The notes: generated from the sequence alone by a model not told the origin. A stretch of DNA of 64,000 nucleotides from Staphylococcus sp. NAM3COL9 (GCF_001431205.1 NZ_LGPC01000016.1:1-64000); one strand, 5' to 3'; shown: positions 10,521 through 19,535, counted from the first letter of the stretch. Program-made: numbers and translations.

Positions 10521-11327
10521 TTATTCACTCTCCTTAAACGCGTCATTTAATTTTTGATACATACTTGAGTGAATTTGGTTAATATAGTCTAAATTTAAAT
10601 CTTTATTTAAATCATTTTTTAAAGTTATTTTTGCATGTTGAGTGGTTTGTCCTTCTTGAATATATAATAATTTTTCACCTTTATGATTTAATATACTACT
10701 ATGACCAAAGAAATAATGTGGTTCGTTTATTCCATATTGATTAGCAATTGCTATTGGTAATTCATTTTCTAATGCTCGACTAGCTAAATAGATATCTTGA
10801 TAGAACTCATAAGGTGACATATTAGCTGTAGAAATCAGAATGATTTCTGCACCCTTCAGTTTCAATAATCGTGCCACTTCTGGAAATTCTAAATCATAAC
10901 ATATCATGAGACCGACTTTACCAAACCTAGTATTTACAACTGGAAATTCATTGCCTTTCTTAAAAATAAGTTGTTCATCGGCGAATAAATGTGTTTTTCG
11001 ATATTTTGCTAAAATTCCCCTCTTAGCATCTATATATATTGTTGCTATAAAGTATTGCTTATCCTCAACTTCTGGAAATGAAACTACTGCGTCAATTTCA
11101 TTGTTTTTACATGTTTCTATAATATCTACTAATACTTGTGCATTATCCGACATTGCTACTTTATTTAATAATGCTTCATTCTGTATATAACCGGAGACTG
11201 CTAATTCAGGAAATAATACCAAATCTGCATTCTTATGGCTTTCATCTGTCAATGTACGACAAATATAATCTGCATTCAATGCTATTTCACCTAACATTGG
11301 TCTCATTTGTGCTATTGAAATTTTCAT
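10521..11327 (-). CDS. nitrilase-superfamily carbon-nitrogen hydrolase
   Basis: 268-residue cytoplasmic amidohydrolase with the Glu-Lys-Cys triad of the family: E41 in LVLFPELAVSGY, K111 in KYRKTHLF and C143 in GLMICYDLEFPE. These enzymes hydrolyse C-N bonds of amides, carbamoyl compounds or nitriles; the exact substrate cannot be read. Upstream in-frame starts at 11351 and 11333 are disfavoured because AAAGGGG lies 7 nt before the ATG at 11327. It is first in a two-gene unit with an amino-acid permease. Its control region carries a CodY-like box and direct repeats, which points to nitrogen or amino-acid supply. Confidence 0.9.
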   Translation of the reverse strand: MKISIAQMRPMLGEIALNADYICRTLTDESHKNADLVLFPELAVSGYIQNEALLNKVAMSDNAQVLVDIIETCKNNEIDAVVSFPEVEDKQYFIATIYIDAKRGILAKYRKTHLFADEQLIFKKGNEFPVVNTRFGKVGLMICYDLEFPEVARLLKLKGAEIILISTANMSPYEFYQDIYLASRALENELPIAIANQYGINEPHYFFGHSSILNHKGEKLLYIQEGQTTQHAKITLKNDLNKDLNLDYINQIHSSMYQKLNDAFKESE

Positions 11328-11390
11328 AAACATACCCCTTTGTTTACTCATTTATTAAATCTTCAGACTACATTTAATAACTAACTTCTT

Positions 11391-11405
11391 AATTTTCTGA
11401 ATCTT
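11391..11405 (-). promoter_or_regulatory. CodY-like box before the amidohydrolase-permease operon
   Basis: AATTTTCTGAATCTT matches 13 of 15 positions of the CodY consensus AATTTTCWGAAAATT. It abuts a candidate minus-strand -10 (TATAGT, 11411-11406) on its downstream side, so binding would cover the transcription start. The regulator is inferred from the consensus and from the amino-acid permease in the operon. Confidence 0.5.
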
Positions 11406-11430
11406 ACTATAATTATTGGATGTTTAAAAG

Positions 11431-11461
11431 TACCAGTTCTCTCATTTTCATGGTACCAGTC
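11431..11461 (-). promoter_or_regulatory. direct-repeat candidate operator ACTGGTAC x2
   Basis: On the minus strand ACTGGTAC occurs at 11461-11454 and again at 11438-11431, 23 bp apart or about two helical turns. The nearer copy sits where the -35 of the candidate promoter (-10 at 11411-11406) would fall and replaces a good -35. This geometry suits an activator. The protein is unknown. Confidence 0.4.
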
Positions 11462-11554
11462 TCCTTCACATTTCTTATTCTGTTATTTATAATAAGAATA
11501 TAGTCTACAATTATATAATTAATAAGGGTTCTCAATTATGTATTTTAACTATCA

Positions 11555-11564
11555 ATGCTATAAT
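11555..11564 (+). promoter_or_regulatory. extended -10 promoter of the heme monooxygenase gene
   Basis: ATGCTATAAT at 11555-11564 is an extended -10 (TGnTATAAT) with a poor -35. It lies 29 bp before the start codon. No Fur box is seen near it. Confidence 0.5.
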
Positions 11565-11593
11565 AAAAATACATTTAGAAAGAGGTGTACTTT

Positions 11594-11911
11594 ATGTATG
11601 TAGTCACAAATAGAATTGATGTTAAGAAAGGCTTTGCTGAAAAAATGGCTTCGAAATTTACACAGGGTGGCAAGATTCAAGAATTAGAAGGCTTTCATAA
11701 AGTTGAGGTTTGGTTAATTGACGATGATGAAGATTATGACCAAATGTACATTAATACATGGTGGAATACTGAAGATGACTTTAAAGGATGGCTTCAAAGT
11801 GACGCTTTCAAAGAAGCTCACGAAGGCAGATCAAAAACAAAAAACGAAAATTCACCTATATTAGGCAATAAAGTTGTTAAAGCGAACGTAATATCTGAAC
11901 TTAAGAACTAA
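11594..11911 (+). CDS. IsdG-family heme-degrading monooxygenase
   Basis: 105-residue ABM-fold protein of the IsdG/HmoB family. The Asn-Trp-His triad of IsdG (N7, W67, H77) is preserved as N6, W66 in DDFKGW and H76 in FKEAHEGRSK. The conserved ELEGFHKVEVW and NSPILGNKVV blocks align along the length. Family members cleave heme to staphylobilin and free iron. An in-frame GTG at 11585 is part of the ribosome binding site AAGAGGTG, so the ATG at 11594 is the start. It is a stand-alone gene near the siderophore importer, without an Isd neighbour. It is diverged from IsdG and IsdI, so I give no symbol. Confidence 0.85.
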   Translation: MYVVTNRIDVKKGFAEKMASKFTQGGKIQELEGFHKVEVWLIDDDEDYDQMYINTWWNTEDDFKGWLQSDAFKEAHEGRSKTKNENSPILGNKVVKANVISELKN

Positions 11912-11950
11912 ATTTCTATTTTCCTAATTTAATATAAATAAAATAGCATA

Positions 11951-11998
11951 TAGAGAAAGCGCCATATCGGTTAACCCGACATGGCGCTTTCTCTATTT
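11951..11998. terminator. bidirectional terminator
   Basis: Strong hairpin with 14-bp perfect arms AGAGAAAGCGCCAT (11952-11965) and ATGGCGCTTTCTCT (11981-11994), the largest GC-rich stem in this part of the window. It separates the rightward heme monooxygenase gene from the leftward YjiH gene and can serve both. Confidence 0.85.
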
Positions 11999-12007
11999 TA
12001 TAAATTT

Positions 12008-13390
12008 TCAATTAAAATATAGGTGTGCCATCAATGCAATAATTGGCAATGCAATTATCGTTCTGATTAAGAAAATAACAAATAGTTTAAAGATACTGAC
12101 TGGAATTTTTGAGCCTAGTATCACCCCACCTACTTCTGATAAGTAAATTAACTGACTAATACTTAATGCACCGATAACGAATAATGTAACATCATTGCCT
12201 ACGCCTTCAATTAATATAGAAGGTAAAAACATATCGGCAAAGCCTATTAATATTGTTTCTGATGCTTGCGCAGCTTCAGGGATTTGCAGCAATTCTAAAT
12301 ATGGTACAAACGGCTTACCTATAATTGCGAATATTGGTGTATAAGTCGCAACGATTGTCGCTAGTGTACCAATACTCATAACAACTGGTAAAATAACAAA
12401 CCACATATCTACAACTGTTTTAAGACCTGATTTAAAAAATGATTTGAACCCTGGCGCATTGATACCTGTTTCAGTCGCCATATCAAAACCATGACTTAAT
12501 GCAGTTTTATTTTCTGGTAATTTTTCAGTTCTCATTTCTTCAGATACTTCTTTTGAATATTCGTCTTTGATAGATTTTAATGGCCAAATTCTTGGCAAAA
12601 CCAATGCACAAACAATACACGAAACAATAACTGAGAAGTAGAAATAGAAGAAATGGTTTTGCATATGTACTGTATCTGCAATGACGATTGCAAATGTTAT
12701 AGATACTACACTGAAAGTAGTAGCAATAACTGTCGCCTCACGTCTAGAATAAAAGCCACTTTCATATTGCTTACTTGTTATTAATACCCCTACTGTGCCA
12801 TCTCCGATAAACGATGCTAAATTATCTACTGTAGAGCGTCCTGGTAATGTGAATAAAGGTCTCATAATAGGTCTAAAGATTGGTCCTAAAAATTCTAACA
12901 ATCCATATTCCATGAGTAATGGTAAAAACAATGCTGCAAATAAGAACACAGCAACTAATGTTGGTAATAGACTTTCAAATACAAGTCCGCCTGTGTCTGC
13001 AGAATAAATTACCTCAGTACCTACTTTCAAATAAGTCATCCATACAAAGACAACTGCTAATATTCTTAATAACAACCAGACGATTTTCACATTAAACGCG
13101 TTATATAAAAGGCCCTCTGGTTCTAATTTATTTTTCAATATTGTGGAACATAAGATTGTTAATATGCCTGATATTGTGATAATCAAAACAATAATTAAAG
13201 GCATTGCGTTCCCGAGAACATCTTGCAATAGTCCTGCTAAAAACGCGACGGGTAATGTGGTTTGTTTAACACCATCTTCAGTCACAGTAATAGGTACCAA
13301 AAACAAGATAATACCAATAAATGACAGGACTATGAATTTTAACCTACCTCGCACTAATTGTGATTTACTATATTTATTCATTTCATTCAC
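12008..13390 (-). CDS. YjiH-family membrane protein (nucleoside-recognition/gate domain)
   Basis: 460-residue integral membrane protein with about 11 hydrophobic segments. It carries the YjiH signature NLASFIGDGTVGVLITSKQYESGFYSRREATVIATTFSVVSI in the first half, here noted at about residues 190-231. GADMFLPSILIEGVG-type and LSEVGGVILGSKIPV blocks lie in the second half. The family belongs to the gate-domain (Pfam Gate) transporters; some relatives are nucleoside carriers, but the substrate of YjiH proteins is unknown. It stands alone between the shared terminator and the end of the hts operon, on the same strand as hts. Confidence 0.8.
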   Translation of the reverse strand: MNEMNKYSKSQLVRGRLKFIVLSFIGIILFLVPITVTEDGVKQTTLPVAFLAGLLQDVLGNAMPLIIVLIITISGILTILCSTILKNKLEPEGLLYNAFNVKIVWLLLRILAVVFVWMTYLKVGTEVIYSADTGGLVFESLLPTLVAVFLFAALFLPLLMEYGLLEFLGPIFRPIMRPLFTLPGRSTVDNLASFIGDGTVGVLITSKQYESGFYSRREATVIATTFSVVSITFAIVIADTVHMQNHFFYFYFSVIVSCIVCALVLPRIWPLKSIKDEYSKEVSEEMRTEKLPENKTALSHGFDMATETGINAPGFKSFFKSGLKTVVDMWFVILPVVMSIGTLATIVATYTPIFAIIGKPFVPYLELLQIPEAAQASETILIGFADMFLPSILIEGVGNDVTLFVIGALSISQLIYLSEVGGVILGSKIPVSIFKLFVIFLIRTIIALPIIALMAHLYFN

Positions 13391-13516
13391 CCCTTAGGTG
13401 TTTATATTTTTATATACACTTAAAAAAGCAACAGCAATAATTATAACCTATTATGTATAAATATGTAAATCAATAAATTCAGGTTTTTATTGTCTTCTTG
13501 TTTATGTATAAATAAA

Positions 13517-13549
13517 ATAATTGACCCTAATCTTATTTAGGGTCAATTA
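13517..13549 (-). terminator. terminator after htsC
   Basis: Perfect stem ATAATTGACCCTAA / TTAGGGTCAATTAT around a short loop, followed on the minus strand by TTTTATTTAT. It ends the htsABC transcript about 53 bp past the htsC stop and insulates yjiH. Confidence 0.8.
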
Positions 13550-13601
13550 TACTTTATATGAAAGCGTTTCCTTTTGCAATTTTTTATTGCAAAAATATTA
13601 A

Positions 13602-14564
13602 TTAAATTTTTCTCAATAAAAATAAAAAATATGGCACGCCAACGATTGCAACAATGACTCCTACTGGAATATCAAGAGGTGGATGAATACCTCGTGCTAA
13701 ACAATCACTTATAGACAATAATAATGCACCAATTAATCCAGACATCATTGTGATATGCGTATGTTTATGACCAACTATTCTTCGTGCAATGTGTGGTGAA
13801 ATCAGTCCTAAGAAACTCAAACCACCAACTACAGAAATGGATGCTCCAGCTAAAATAACTGCTAAAAGTAACAATATCATTTTTATTTTTTTCACTTTTG
13901 TTCCTAATGCAATAGCAATATCATCGCCTAATGTTAATATATCTAGCTGACGACAATAATAAAATATAATTGGTAATGCAATGATAAACCAAGGTAATAT
14001 GACCAGCACATTAGACATATTATGTCCGTATAAACTACCAGTCAACCACACTAATGCCGTATTGGCATCTTGAGGATTACGAATTAATAAATATTGTACT
14101 ATCGCTGTACAAATAGCACCAATCGCTAAACCTATTAATGCTAATTTGGAACCCTTAACATTAAATTTTGCAATTAAAACAGTTAAAATCAAACTAACAC
14201 ATAGCGCACCTACAAATGATCCAAATGGCAGTATAAATAGTGGTGCAGATGGAAATAGCATTATAATAGATACTGCTGAAAGACTCGCGCCCTTAGTTAT
14301 ACCAATAACATCTGGTGAGGCAAGGGCATTTCTTACAACGCCTTGAATAAGAGAGCCAGAAATTGCTAAACTACTACCAACTATTATAGCAAGTAACATT
14401 CTTGGTATACGATATTCGTTCAAAATAAAATTGTCCTGTATAAACAAACTTTTTACCGCTTCAATTGGATTAATCCATACTGCTCCGATAGACAATGATG
14501 CAATTGCTGAGATAATGATTAATATGATGACAATGCCATAACGAAAAGTTAATCTCCCAATCAT
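13602..14564 (-). CDS. htsC: HtsC, staphyloferrin A ABC importer permease
   Basis: 320-residue FecCD-family permease with about ten membrane segments. The N-terminal RIPRMLLAIIVGSSLAISGSLIQG, the GVTKGAS-like GITKGASLSA and the C-terminal GLSFLGLISPHIARRIVG (coupling helix) are the family hallmarks. With HtsB it forms the membrane channel for ferric staphyloferrin A delivered by HtsA; the FhuC ATPase encoded elsewhere normally powers it. It overlaps htsB by 4 nt (ATGA), so the two are translationally coupled, and it is the last gene of the operon. Confidence 0.95.
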   Translation of the reverse strand: MIGRLTFRYGIVIILIIISAIASLSIGAVWINPIEAVKSLFIQDNFILNEYRIPRMLLAIIVGSSLAISGSLIQGVVRNALASPDVIGITKGASLSAVSIIMLFPSAPLFILPFGSFVGALCVSLILTVLIAKFNVKGSKLALIGLAIGAICTAIVQYLLIRNPQDANTALVWLTGSLYGHNMSNVLVILPWFIIALPIIFYYCRQLDILTLGDDIAIALGTKVKKIKMILLLLAVILAGASISVVGGLSFLGLISPHIARRIVGHKHTHITMMSGLIGALLLSISDCLARGIHPPLDIPVGVIVAIVGVPYFLFLLRKI

Positions 14565-15595
14565 AGTCTATCAACTCCTCTAACTGTAATGAATAAAAAG
14601 TATAGCGCCCCTACAAAAGATGTGACAATACCTACGGGTGATTCAAATGGAAACGCAATTAATCTACTTAATACATCAGATAGCAGTAATAAATCTGCAC
14701 CAATAATCATAGTTAATGGAACCATTAACTTATAATCTGCACGAATATAGTGTTTCACTATATGTGGCACAATTAAACCAACAAATCCAATAGGACCTGC
14801 AATCGATACGGATGCACCAGCTAATATGATAACAAGTAATCCAGTAATAATACGAACAACTTTAACATTTTGACCTAGGGATTTAGCTAAATCTTCGCCT
14901 AGTTCCATAATTGTTAATTGTTTAGCTATAAATATTGCTCCTATAAATGCAATCATTAACCAAGGAAAAACACCTATAATTTGAGACCATTGTATACCTG
15001 ATAATGAACCTACTAACCAAAACATCACTGTCGAAGTAGCATCCTCATTTAGTAATATAATGCCCTGTGTCATACTGGAAAAGAATAAGTGTATCGCCAT
15101 ACCTGCAAGTGCAAGTTTAACAGGGGTCATTCCTTTAGTAGAACCTGACAAAGTGTAAACAGTTAAACCACCTATAAAAGCCCCTAAAAATGCTAGAATC
15201 GTTGCGTATTCCGTTAAGGCAGGAACAATCATAGAAATAAATACAATCACAAATGAAGCACCTGAGTTAACACCAAATATTTGTGGAGATGCTAATGGAT
15301 TGCGTGTCATAGCTTGCATAAGTAATCCTGAAATACCAAGTGCTGCCCCTATTAAAAGACCAGCTAACATCCGAGGCATGCGTACATTATGTATTAAAAA
15401 AGTTTGTTTTGTATCAATGTGTTTCACGCTATAGTCAATAAAATCTTGAATTGTAATGTGTGATGCCCCTACGCTAAGATTGAAGTATATAATGACAAAA
15501 AGCGCACACACACTCACAATAAATGTGAGTGTTGTACGTTTTTGAGTTTTTTGTTCTGTTGACTTAGTGGGGTTAATGATACGTGATTTAGTCAT
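14561..15595 (-). CDS. htsB: HtsB, staphyloferrin A ABC importer permease
   Basis: 344-residue FecCD-family permease, partner of HtsC. It has a longer, charged cytoplasmic N-terminus (residues 1-25, rich in Lys and Thr) before the first membrane segment. The conserved NVRMPRMLAGLLIGAALGISG and GPIGFVGLIVPHIVKHYI motifs are present. It begins 12 bp after htsA and overlaps htsC. No ATPase gene is nearby, in line with the known use of FhuC by this importer in S. aureus. Confidence 0.95.
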   Translation of the reverse strand: MTKSRIINPTKSTEQKTQKRTTLTFIVSVCALFVIIYFNLSVGASHITIQDFIDYSVKHIDTKQTFLIHNVRMPRMLAGLLIGAALGISGLLMQAMTRNPLASPQIFGVNSGASFVIVFISMIVPALTEYATILAFLGAFIGGLTVYTLSGSTKGMTPVKLALAGMAIHLFFSSMTQGIILLNEDATSTVMFWLVGSLSGIQWSQIIGVFPWLMIAFIGAIFIAKQLTIMELGEDLAKSLGQNVKVVRIITGLLVIILAGASVSIAGPIGFVGLIVPHIVKHYIRADYKLMVPLTMIIGADLLLLSDVLSRLIAFPFESPVGIVTSFVGALYFLFITVRGVDRL

Positions 15596-15607
15596 TTACC
15601 GTTCATC

Positions 15608-16618
15608 CTACTTTTGTTGTTTGTCATTTTGCTCGTTTTTTGAAATTTCAACAAGCTGTTTTGCTATTTCTTCAGAAGATATAATACCTCTAGCTCGCGC
15701 CCATGTATTTCTATCCACTACAGATACACGATCTTTTTTAACGGCATCTAAATCATTCCAAACAGGATCACTTTCTTGTTTTTTAAGATTTGGATCATTT
15801 TCACCTTTATCAGCCATGATAAACATACGACCTGGGTTAATATCTGATAATACTTCTGAATTTAATTGTAAATAAGGTCCTTTTAAATATTTAGATAAAT
15901 TATCTGTTTTTGTTTTGTTTAGTGCATTATTAAAACCTAATTCTTTTAAAAGTTCTCCGACATATGTATTATCAGGGTGTGCTAATAAACCAGATTTTGC
16001 AACTACAGCAGGTAATACAGGTTGTGATTTATCCATAGTAATTTCCTTGCTATATTTGTCCATTAAATCGTTATGCTCTTTTAATCTTTCTTTACCTTTA
16101 TCTTCTTTACCTACAGTTTTTGCAATTGTTTTAAAAGCTTCTAAATTATCTTTATAATCACTATCAAAACTTGGTAGCATAATAGTAGGTGCAATTTTTT
16201 CTAAATCTTTTTGGATACCTTTATGTCTGTTGCTATCGGCAATAATGACATCAGGTTTCTGATTACTAACTTCTTCTAAGTTTGGTTGCTTACGTGCGCC
16301 AACCGATGTATAATCTCCAATTTGTTTGCGAATAGGTTCAAGAATTCTTTCTTTTTTACCATCATCAGCTACACCTACAGGTTTAACATCTAATGCTGCA
16401 AGTGCATCAACAAATGAAAACTCTAATGCTACGACACGTTTTGGATTTTTTGCAACTTTTGTCGTGCCACCGTCATGTTTAATTGTAACACCATTTTTAG
16501 TGTCTTTGTCTGTATTGGATTTATCTGAATCCTTATCGCTAACGCTACCGCATGCAGTCAATAAGACAACAGTTAAAGTTAAAAACAGGATACCCATAAT
16601 TTTATAACTATGTTTCAT
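15608..16618 (-). CDS. htsA: HtsA, ferric staphyloferrin A-binding lipoprotein
   Basis: 336-residue substrate-binding lipoprotein of the class III (FhuD/BtuF-like) fold. The signal peptide ends in the lipobox LLTAC with the lipidated Cys23. It is followed by a Ser/Asp/Lys-rich linker and two lobes joined by a rigid helix. Its basic residues, including the GARKQ and RARGI regions, fit a binding pocket for the anionic citrate siderophore. ATG 16618 is the start: TAAGGAG lies 8 nt before it, whereas GTG 16627 is too close. It is the first gene of htsABC and its promoter contains a Fur box, so expression is expected under iron limitation. Confidence 0.95.
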   Translation of the reverse strand: MKHSYKIMGILFLTLTVVLLTACGSVSDKDSDKSNTDKDTKNGVTIKHDGGTTKVAKNPKRVVALEFSFVDALAALDVKPVGVADDGKKERILEPIRKQIGDYTSVGARKQPNLEEVSNQKPDVIIADSNRHKGIQKDLEKIAPTIMLPSFDSDYKDNLEAFKTIAKTVGKEDKGKERLKEHNDLMDKYSKEITMDKSQPVLPAVVAKSGLLAHPDNTYVGELLKELGFNNALNKTKTDNLSKYLKGPYLQLNSEVLSDINPGRMFIMADKGENDPNLKKQESDPVWNDLDAVKKDRVSVVDRNTWARARGIISSEEIAKQLVEISKNEQNDKQQK

Positions 16619-16630
16619 CGTTTTCACTCC

Positions 16631-16655
16631 TTAGATATGTATATTTACATATCTA
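16631..16655 (-). promoter_or_regulatory. inverted repeat in the htsA 5' leader
   Basis: A 10-bp perfect inverted repeat, TTAGATATGT (16631-16640) and ACATATCTAA (16646-16655), with a 5-nt spacer. It lies just after the promoter. Its downstream arm runs directly into the Shine-Dalgarno AAGGAG, so it could be an operator or a translation-modulating hairpin. Confidence 0.5.
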
Positions 16656-16684
16656 ATTCTATTGATAATGATTATCGGTGTCAA
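16656..16684 (-). promoter_or_regulatory. htsABC promoter with internal Fur box
   Basis: On the minus strand there is TTGACA at 16684-16679, a 17-bp spacer and TAGAAT at 16661-16656. A Fur box, GATAATGATTATCGGTGTC on the plus strand (16664-16682), matches 16 of 19 consensus positions and fills the spacer. Fur-Fe(II) binding there would block polymerase. Confidence 0.85.
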
Positions 16685-16712
16685 TAAAAATTTTAAAAAC
16701 TTTTGTTGAAAT

Positions 16713-17774
16713 TTATATTCTATTTGATTTTCGGACATTAAAATTGTAACAAAGGCTTTCAATCACTTTATCTTCGGTATAGTGCTTCTCTAAATTTGGC
16801 ATATACATGCTTTGGGCTAATGCTTTATAGCCTAAGCTAAATTGAACTTTATCCCCAATTTGATAATGGTCTTGATTTAATAAGTCAATCATAACATGAT
16901 CGCTTGTTCCCCCCACTACTTTAACATAATGATGAAGTGGTTTAATATCTTCAACGAATGTATCTAGATTACCAATATCGACAATGGCTTGCAAATATTG
17001 TTTTCCTGTTAAAATATCAATGCGAGGTTTAATTTCTACAATTTCCGCTTCTAAAATAATAGCATCTTGATATAATGATGCGATGGGGTGATTAGTTGTT
17101 GTCTCAACTCCTCTAAAGAGCGTTTCGCCAATTCTCAACTCATTTATCTTACCCATATCTTGATAAAGCATTTGTGGTAACATACTAGAATTTCCACCGG
17201 AAATTATTTTGAAACGCATATGTGTTTCAATTTCAACTGAATCAACAAATTGATTGATCAGCGCCACATCTTCTTCTGTGGGAATAACTGATTGAAAGCA
17301 CATGAAATTAAAAGCTAATCCAATCACATTAATATGATCCATTTGCATAATTTTATTAATATTATCAACAATATCATACGTAAGTATGCCCTCTCTTGAA
17401 TCCTTCCAATCAACCATAAGTAGTATCTGATGCTTAACTTGTTGTTGACTTGCTATTTCATTCAACCGCTGAATCGTTGCCATTTCAGTTTGGATACTTA
17501 TATCAGTAAACCTCACGACATCTTCAAGTTCATTCTGGCTTGCTGTTCTAATCATTGTAAATGATAAATTATTATCAGAGCTCTTAGTAATATTTTCTAT
17601 ACGTGCATCAGCAAAATGTGTTATGCCTACACGTTTTAATGTTTCCACAATTTGACTATCTCCACCAACACATTTAATAACTGGTGTAAATTGTATATGA
17701 TTCTGTTGAAAAATTGATAACAATATTTGGGCGTTATATTTTATTTTTGATAAATTTATCTTTATTTCAGCCAT
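16713..17774 (-). CDS. sfaC: SfaC, PLP-dependent amino-acid racemase for staphyloferrin A
   Basis: 353-residue alanine-racemase-fold enzyme. The PLP lysine is K34 in TPVIKCVGGD, and ISGGNSSMLPQM near residues 190-200 is the phosphate-binding region. In S. aureus SfaC is thought to supply D-ornithine, the backbone of staphyloferrin A, from L-ornithine. It starts 3 bp after sfaB ends and is the third gene of sfaABC. A 16712-16685 spacer separates it from the hts promoter, so hts can also be transcribed by readthrough. Confidence 0.92.
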   Translation of the reverse strand: MAEIKINLSKIKYNAQILLSIFQQNHIQFTPVIKCVGGDSQIVETLKRVGITHFADARIENITKSSDNNLSFTMIRTASQNELEDVVRFTDISIQTEMATIQRLNEIASQQQVKHQILLMVDWKDSREGILTYDIVDNINKIMQMDHINVIGLAFNFMCFQSVIPTEEDVALINQFVDSVEIETHMRFKIISGGNSSMLPQMLYQDMGKINELRIGETLFRGVETTTNHPIASLYQDAIILEAEIVEIKPRIDILTGKQYLQAIVDIGNLDTFVEDIKPLHHYVKVVGGTSDHVMIDLLNQDHYQIGDKVQFSLGYKALAQSMYMPNLEKHYTEDKVIESLCYNFNVRKSNRI

Positions 17775-17777
17775 CTA

Positions 17778-19535
17778 CTACACCTCTTTATATATCGGAT
17801 TCCTTAAATCTACCGTTACATATTGTTTTACCTTACTTTCCATTCTCATACGTAAAAGTGCTTTGACAGTTATCGTAGGACCAAATAATACTTGTTTTAA
17901 TTTTTGTGCATGGGCTTTATTTGGATCTATTGCATTCTCAACAATATCACCTACTATTTCAAATAATGTTGCTTCTGGCACTAATTCATATTGAACAAAA
18001 TGATGTATAAGTTCTGCAATTTGATTTTGTATGACGGCATGTTGGAACTTTGCAATAACTGCGTCAATATTTTCTGCGATTAAACTGGTGTTTGTGATAT
18101 CAATATTAGGCTCCTTATTTTTTAAAGTTGTTAAATCAATTCTAGATCCTCCTAAATCCCTGATAGAAAACTTCATTTGATAGTTTGGACCAAGATTAAC
18201 AATTGTATTTTGCATATGTGCTTCCAAGGCAATACCATAGTCTTGAATATATGCTATTAAAGGTTCTATCAACGTTTTGCTATACTGCCATATAAACTTT
18301 TTGATTGACGTTTCTTTTACACCATCACTCACCCAATTTAAGTAACTATCTACGGTTATATTATTATCAATTGGATTTTTATTAACTAAACTAGCAGTTA
18401 CTAGAGTTGTCCCATTATCTGGAATATACGGCTGATGTCTAACAATACATGCTAGATGTCGTGCGATATCGGGTTCCGTTTTAGCGTGAATACCAAAGGG
18501 TTCCATAGCTACCTGTAACTCTGGATAAATACTTAACATATCTTGTAATTCATAGCTTAATTTCGGACCATCAACCGTAGTTACGCTAGACACTGTTCTT
18601 ACAGCACTAGTTGCTTGTATATTAACTGGTAATTTAATATGAAATGGCTTATGGATTAATTGCATTGTTCGAAAAGACAATGTTGCCTTTGATTCAACTT
18701 CAAAAGGCGTCGGTAATAATCTTTTTTCAACTATCCAATCTGCAAATTTATGCGCAATCACATTATCATATTGCCATGGATGTATAAGTATCACTCTATA
18801 GTCATTTAATTCTAATTCATGTGGGGCTATAAATGCCTTTAATTTATATCGATATTCAGGAACCACAACATTTAGCATATATTCAGGATCGTCTTCCATA
18901 GACGTAGTTACACAGTATGCTTTATGGATAAGCATTACTTTTAATGGAATTATTTTTTCAAATTCAGGTGCATAGTGTTTCACTTCTTCAACTGTTAAAG
19001 GTAGTTTTGTTTTAGATAAAGGATGTGTAGGATGTCCTTCAACTACGAGACTCTCAGAATAATTTAAATCATTAATTTGTTCCAAAGCGACCATATGTTG
19101 TAGCCATGAGAAAAAATTAATTGTTTCTGGCATCTTAGAAAACTTTAATGTAGCGTGTATCAATGATTGTCTTTGTTCAAAATGTTCATAGGTTAACGCA
19201 AAGCCCTCTCTACTCGATAGCAACTCATCTATTAACCGACTACTTATTGAAATATTAAAATAAGTTTCTAAAATTTCAAACAATTCCTCTAACGACTTAA
19301 TAAATATTTGTGATTTACCTTTAATATACGAAATTTCACCATAAAACTCATAACGTTCCATAGCACTTTTTCTGGTTTTATTTAATTGCAACGCTTGGCC
19401 TTTATATTGTATCTCAACACAATAACCATATTCTTTAAAGAACATATTGTCTGAAAAAATTTGCTCTTTAATCATTGCGTTAATAATACGATATTGTACA
19501 TTTCTATCTGCCAATTGCCATGTTTCATGCATCAT
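17778..19535 (-). CDS. sfaB: SfaB, NIS siderophore synthetase of staphyloferrin A
   Basis: 585-residue IucA/IucC-type (NIS) synthetase. The ATP-binding motif EGHPTHPLSKTK lies near residue 165, IHPWQYD near 252, and the C-terminal FhuF-like domain includes ALEAHMQNTIVNLGPNYQMKF, cited here for its HxQN core. SfaB catalyses the second condensation, joining a citrate to the citryl-D-ornithine intermediate made by SfaD. Its ATG overlaps the sfaA stop (ATGA), which indicates translational coupling. The length agrees with the S. aureus enzyme (about 587). Confidence 0.95.
   Translation of the reverse strand: MMHETWQLADRNVQYRIINAMIKEQIFSDNMFFKEYGYCVEIQYKGQALQLNKTRKSAMERYEFYGEISYIKGKSQIFIKSLEELFEILETYFNISISSRLIDELLSSREGFALTYEHFEQRQSLIHATLKFSKMPETINFFSWLQHMVALEQINDLNYSESLVVEGHPTHPLSKTKLPLTVEEVKHYAPEFEKIIPLKVMLIHKAYCVTTSMEDDPEYMLNVVVPEYRYKLKAFIAPHELELNDYRVILIHPWQYDNVIAHKFADWIVEKRLLPTPFEVESKATLSFRTMQLIHKPFHIKLPVNIQATSAVRTVSSVTTVDGPKLSYELQDMLSIYPELQVAMEPFGIHAKTEPDIARHLACIVRHQPYIPDNGTTLVTASLVNKNPIDNNITVDSYLNWVSDGVKETSIKKFIWQYSKTLIEPLIAYIQDYGIALEAHMQNTIVNLGPNYQMKFSIRDLGGSRIDLTTLKNKEPNIDITNTSLIAENIDAVIAKFQHAVIQNQIAELIHHFVQYELVPEATLFEIVGDIVENAIDPNKAHAQKLKQVLFGPTITVKALLRMRMESKVKQYVTVDLRNPIYKEV

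Noticed and set aside
11585-11593. GTG start for the heme monooxygenase
   Set aside because: It lies within the ribosome binding site AAGAGGTG; the ATG at 11594 is correctly spaced.
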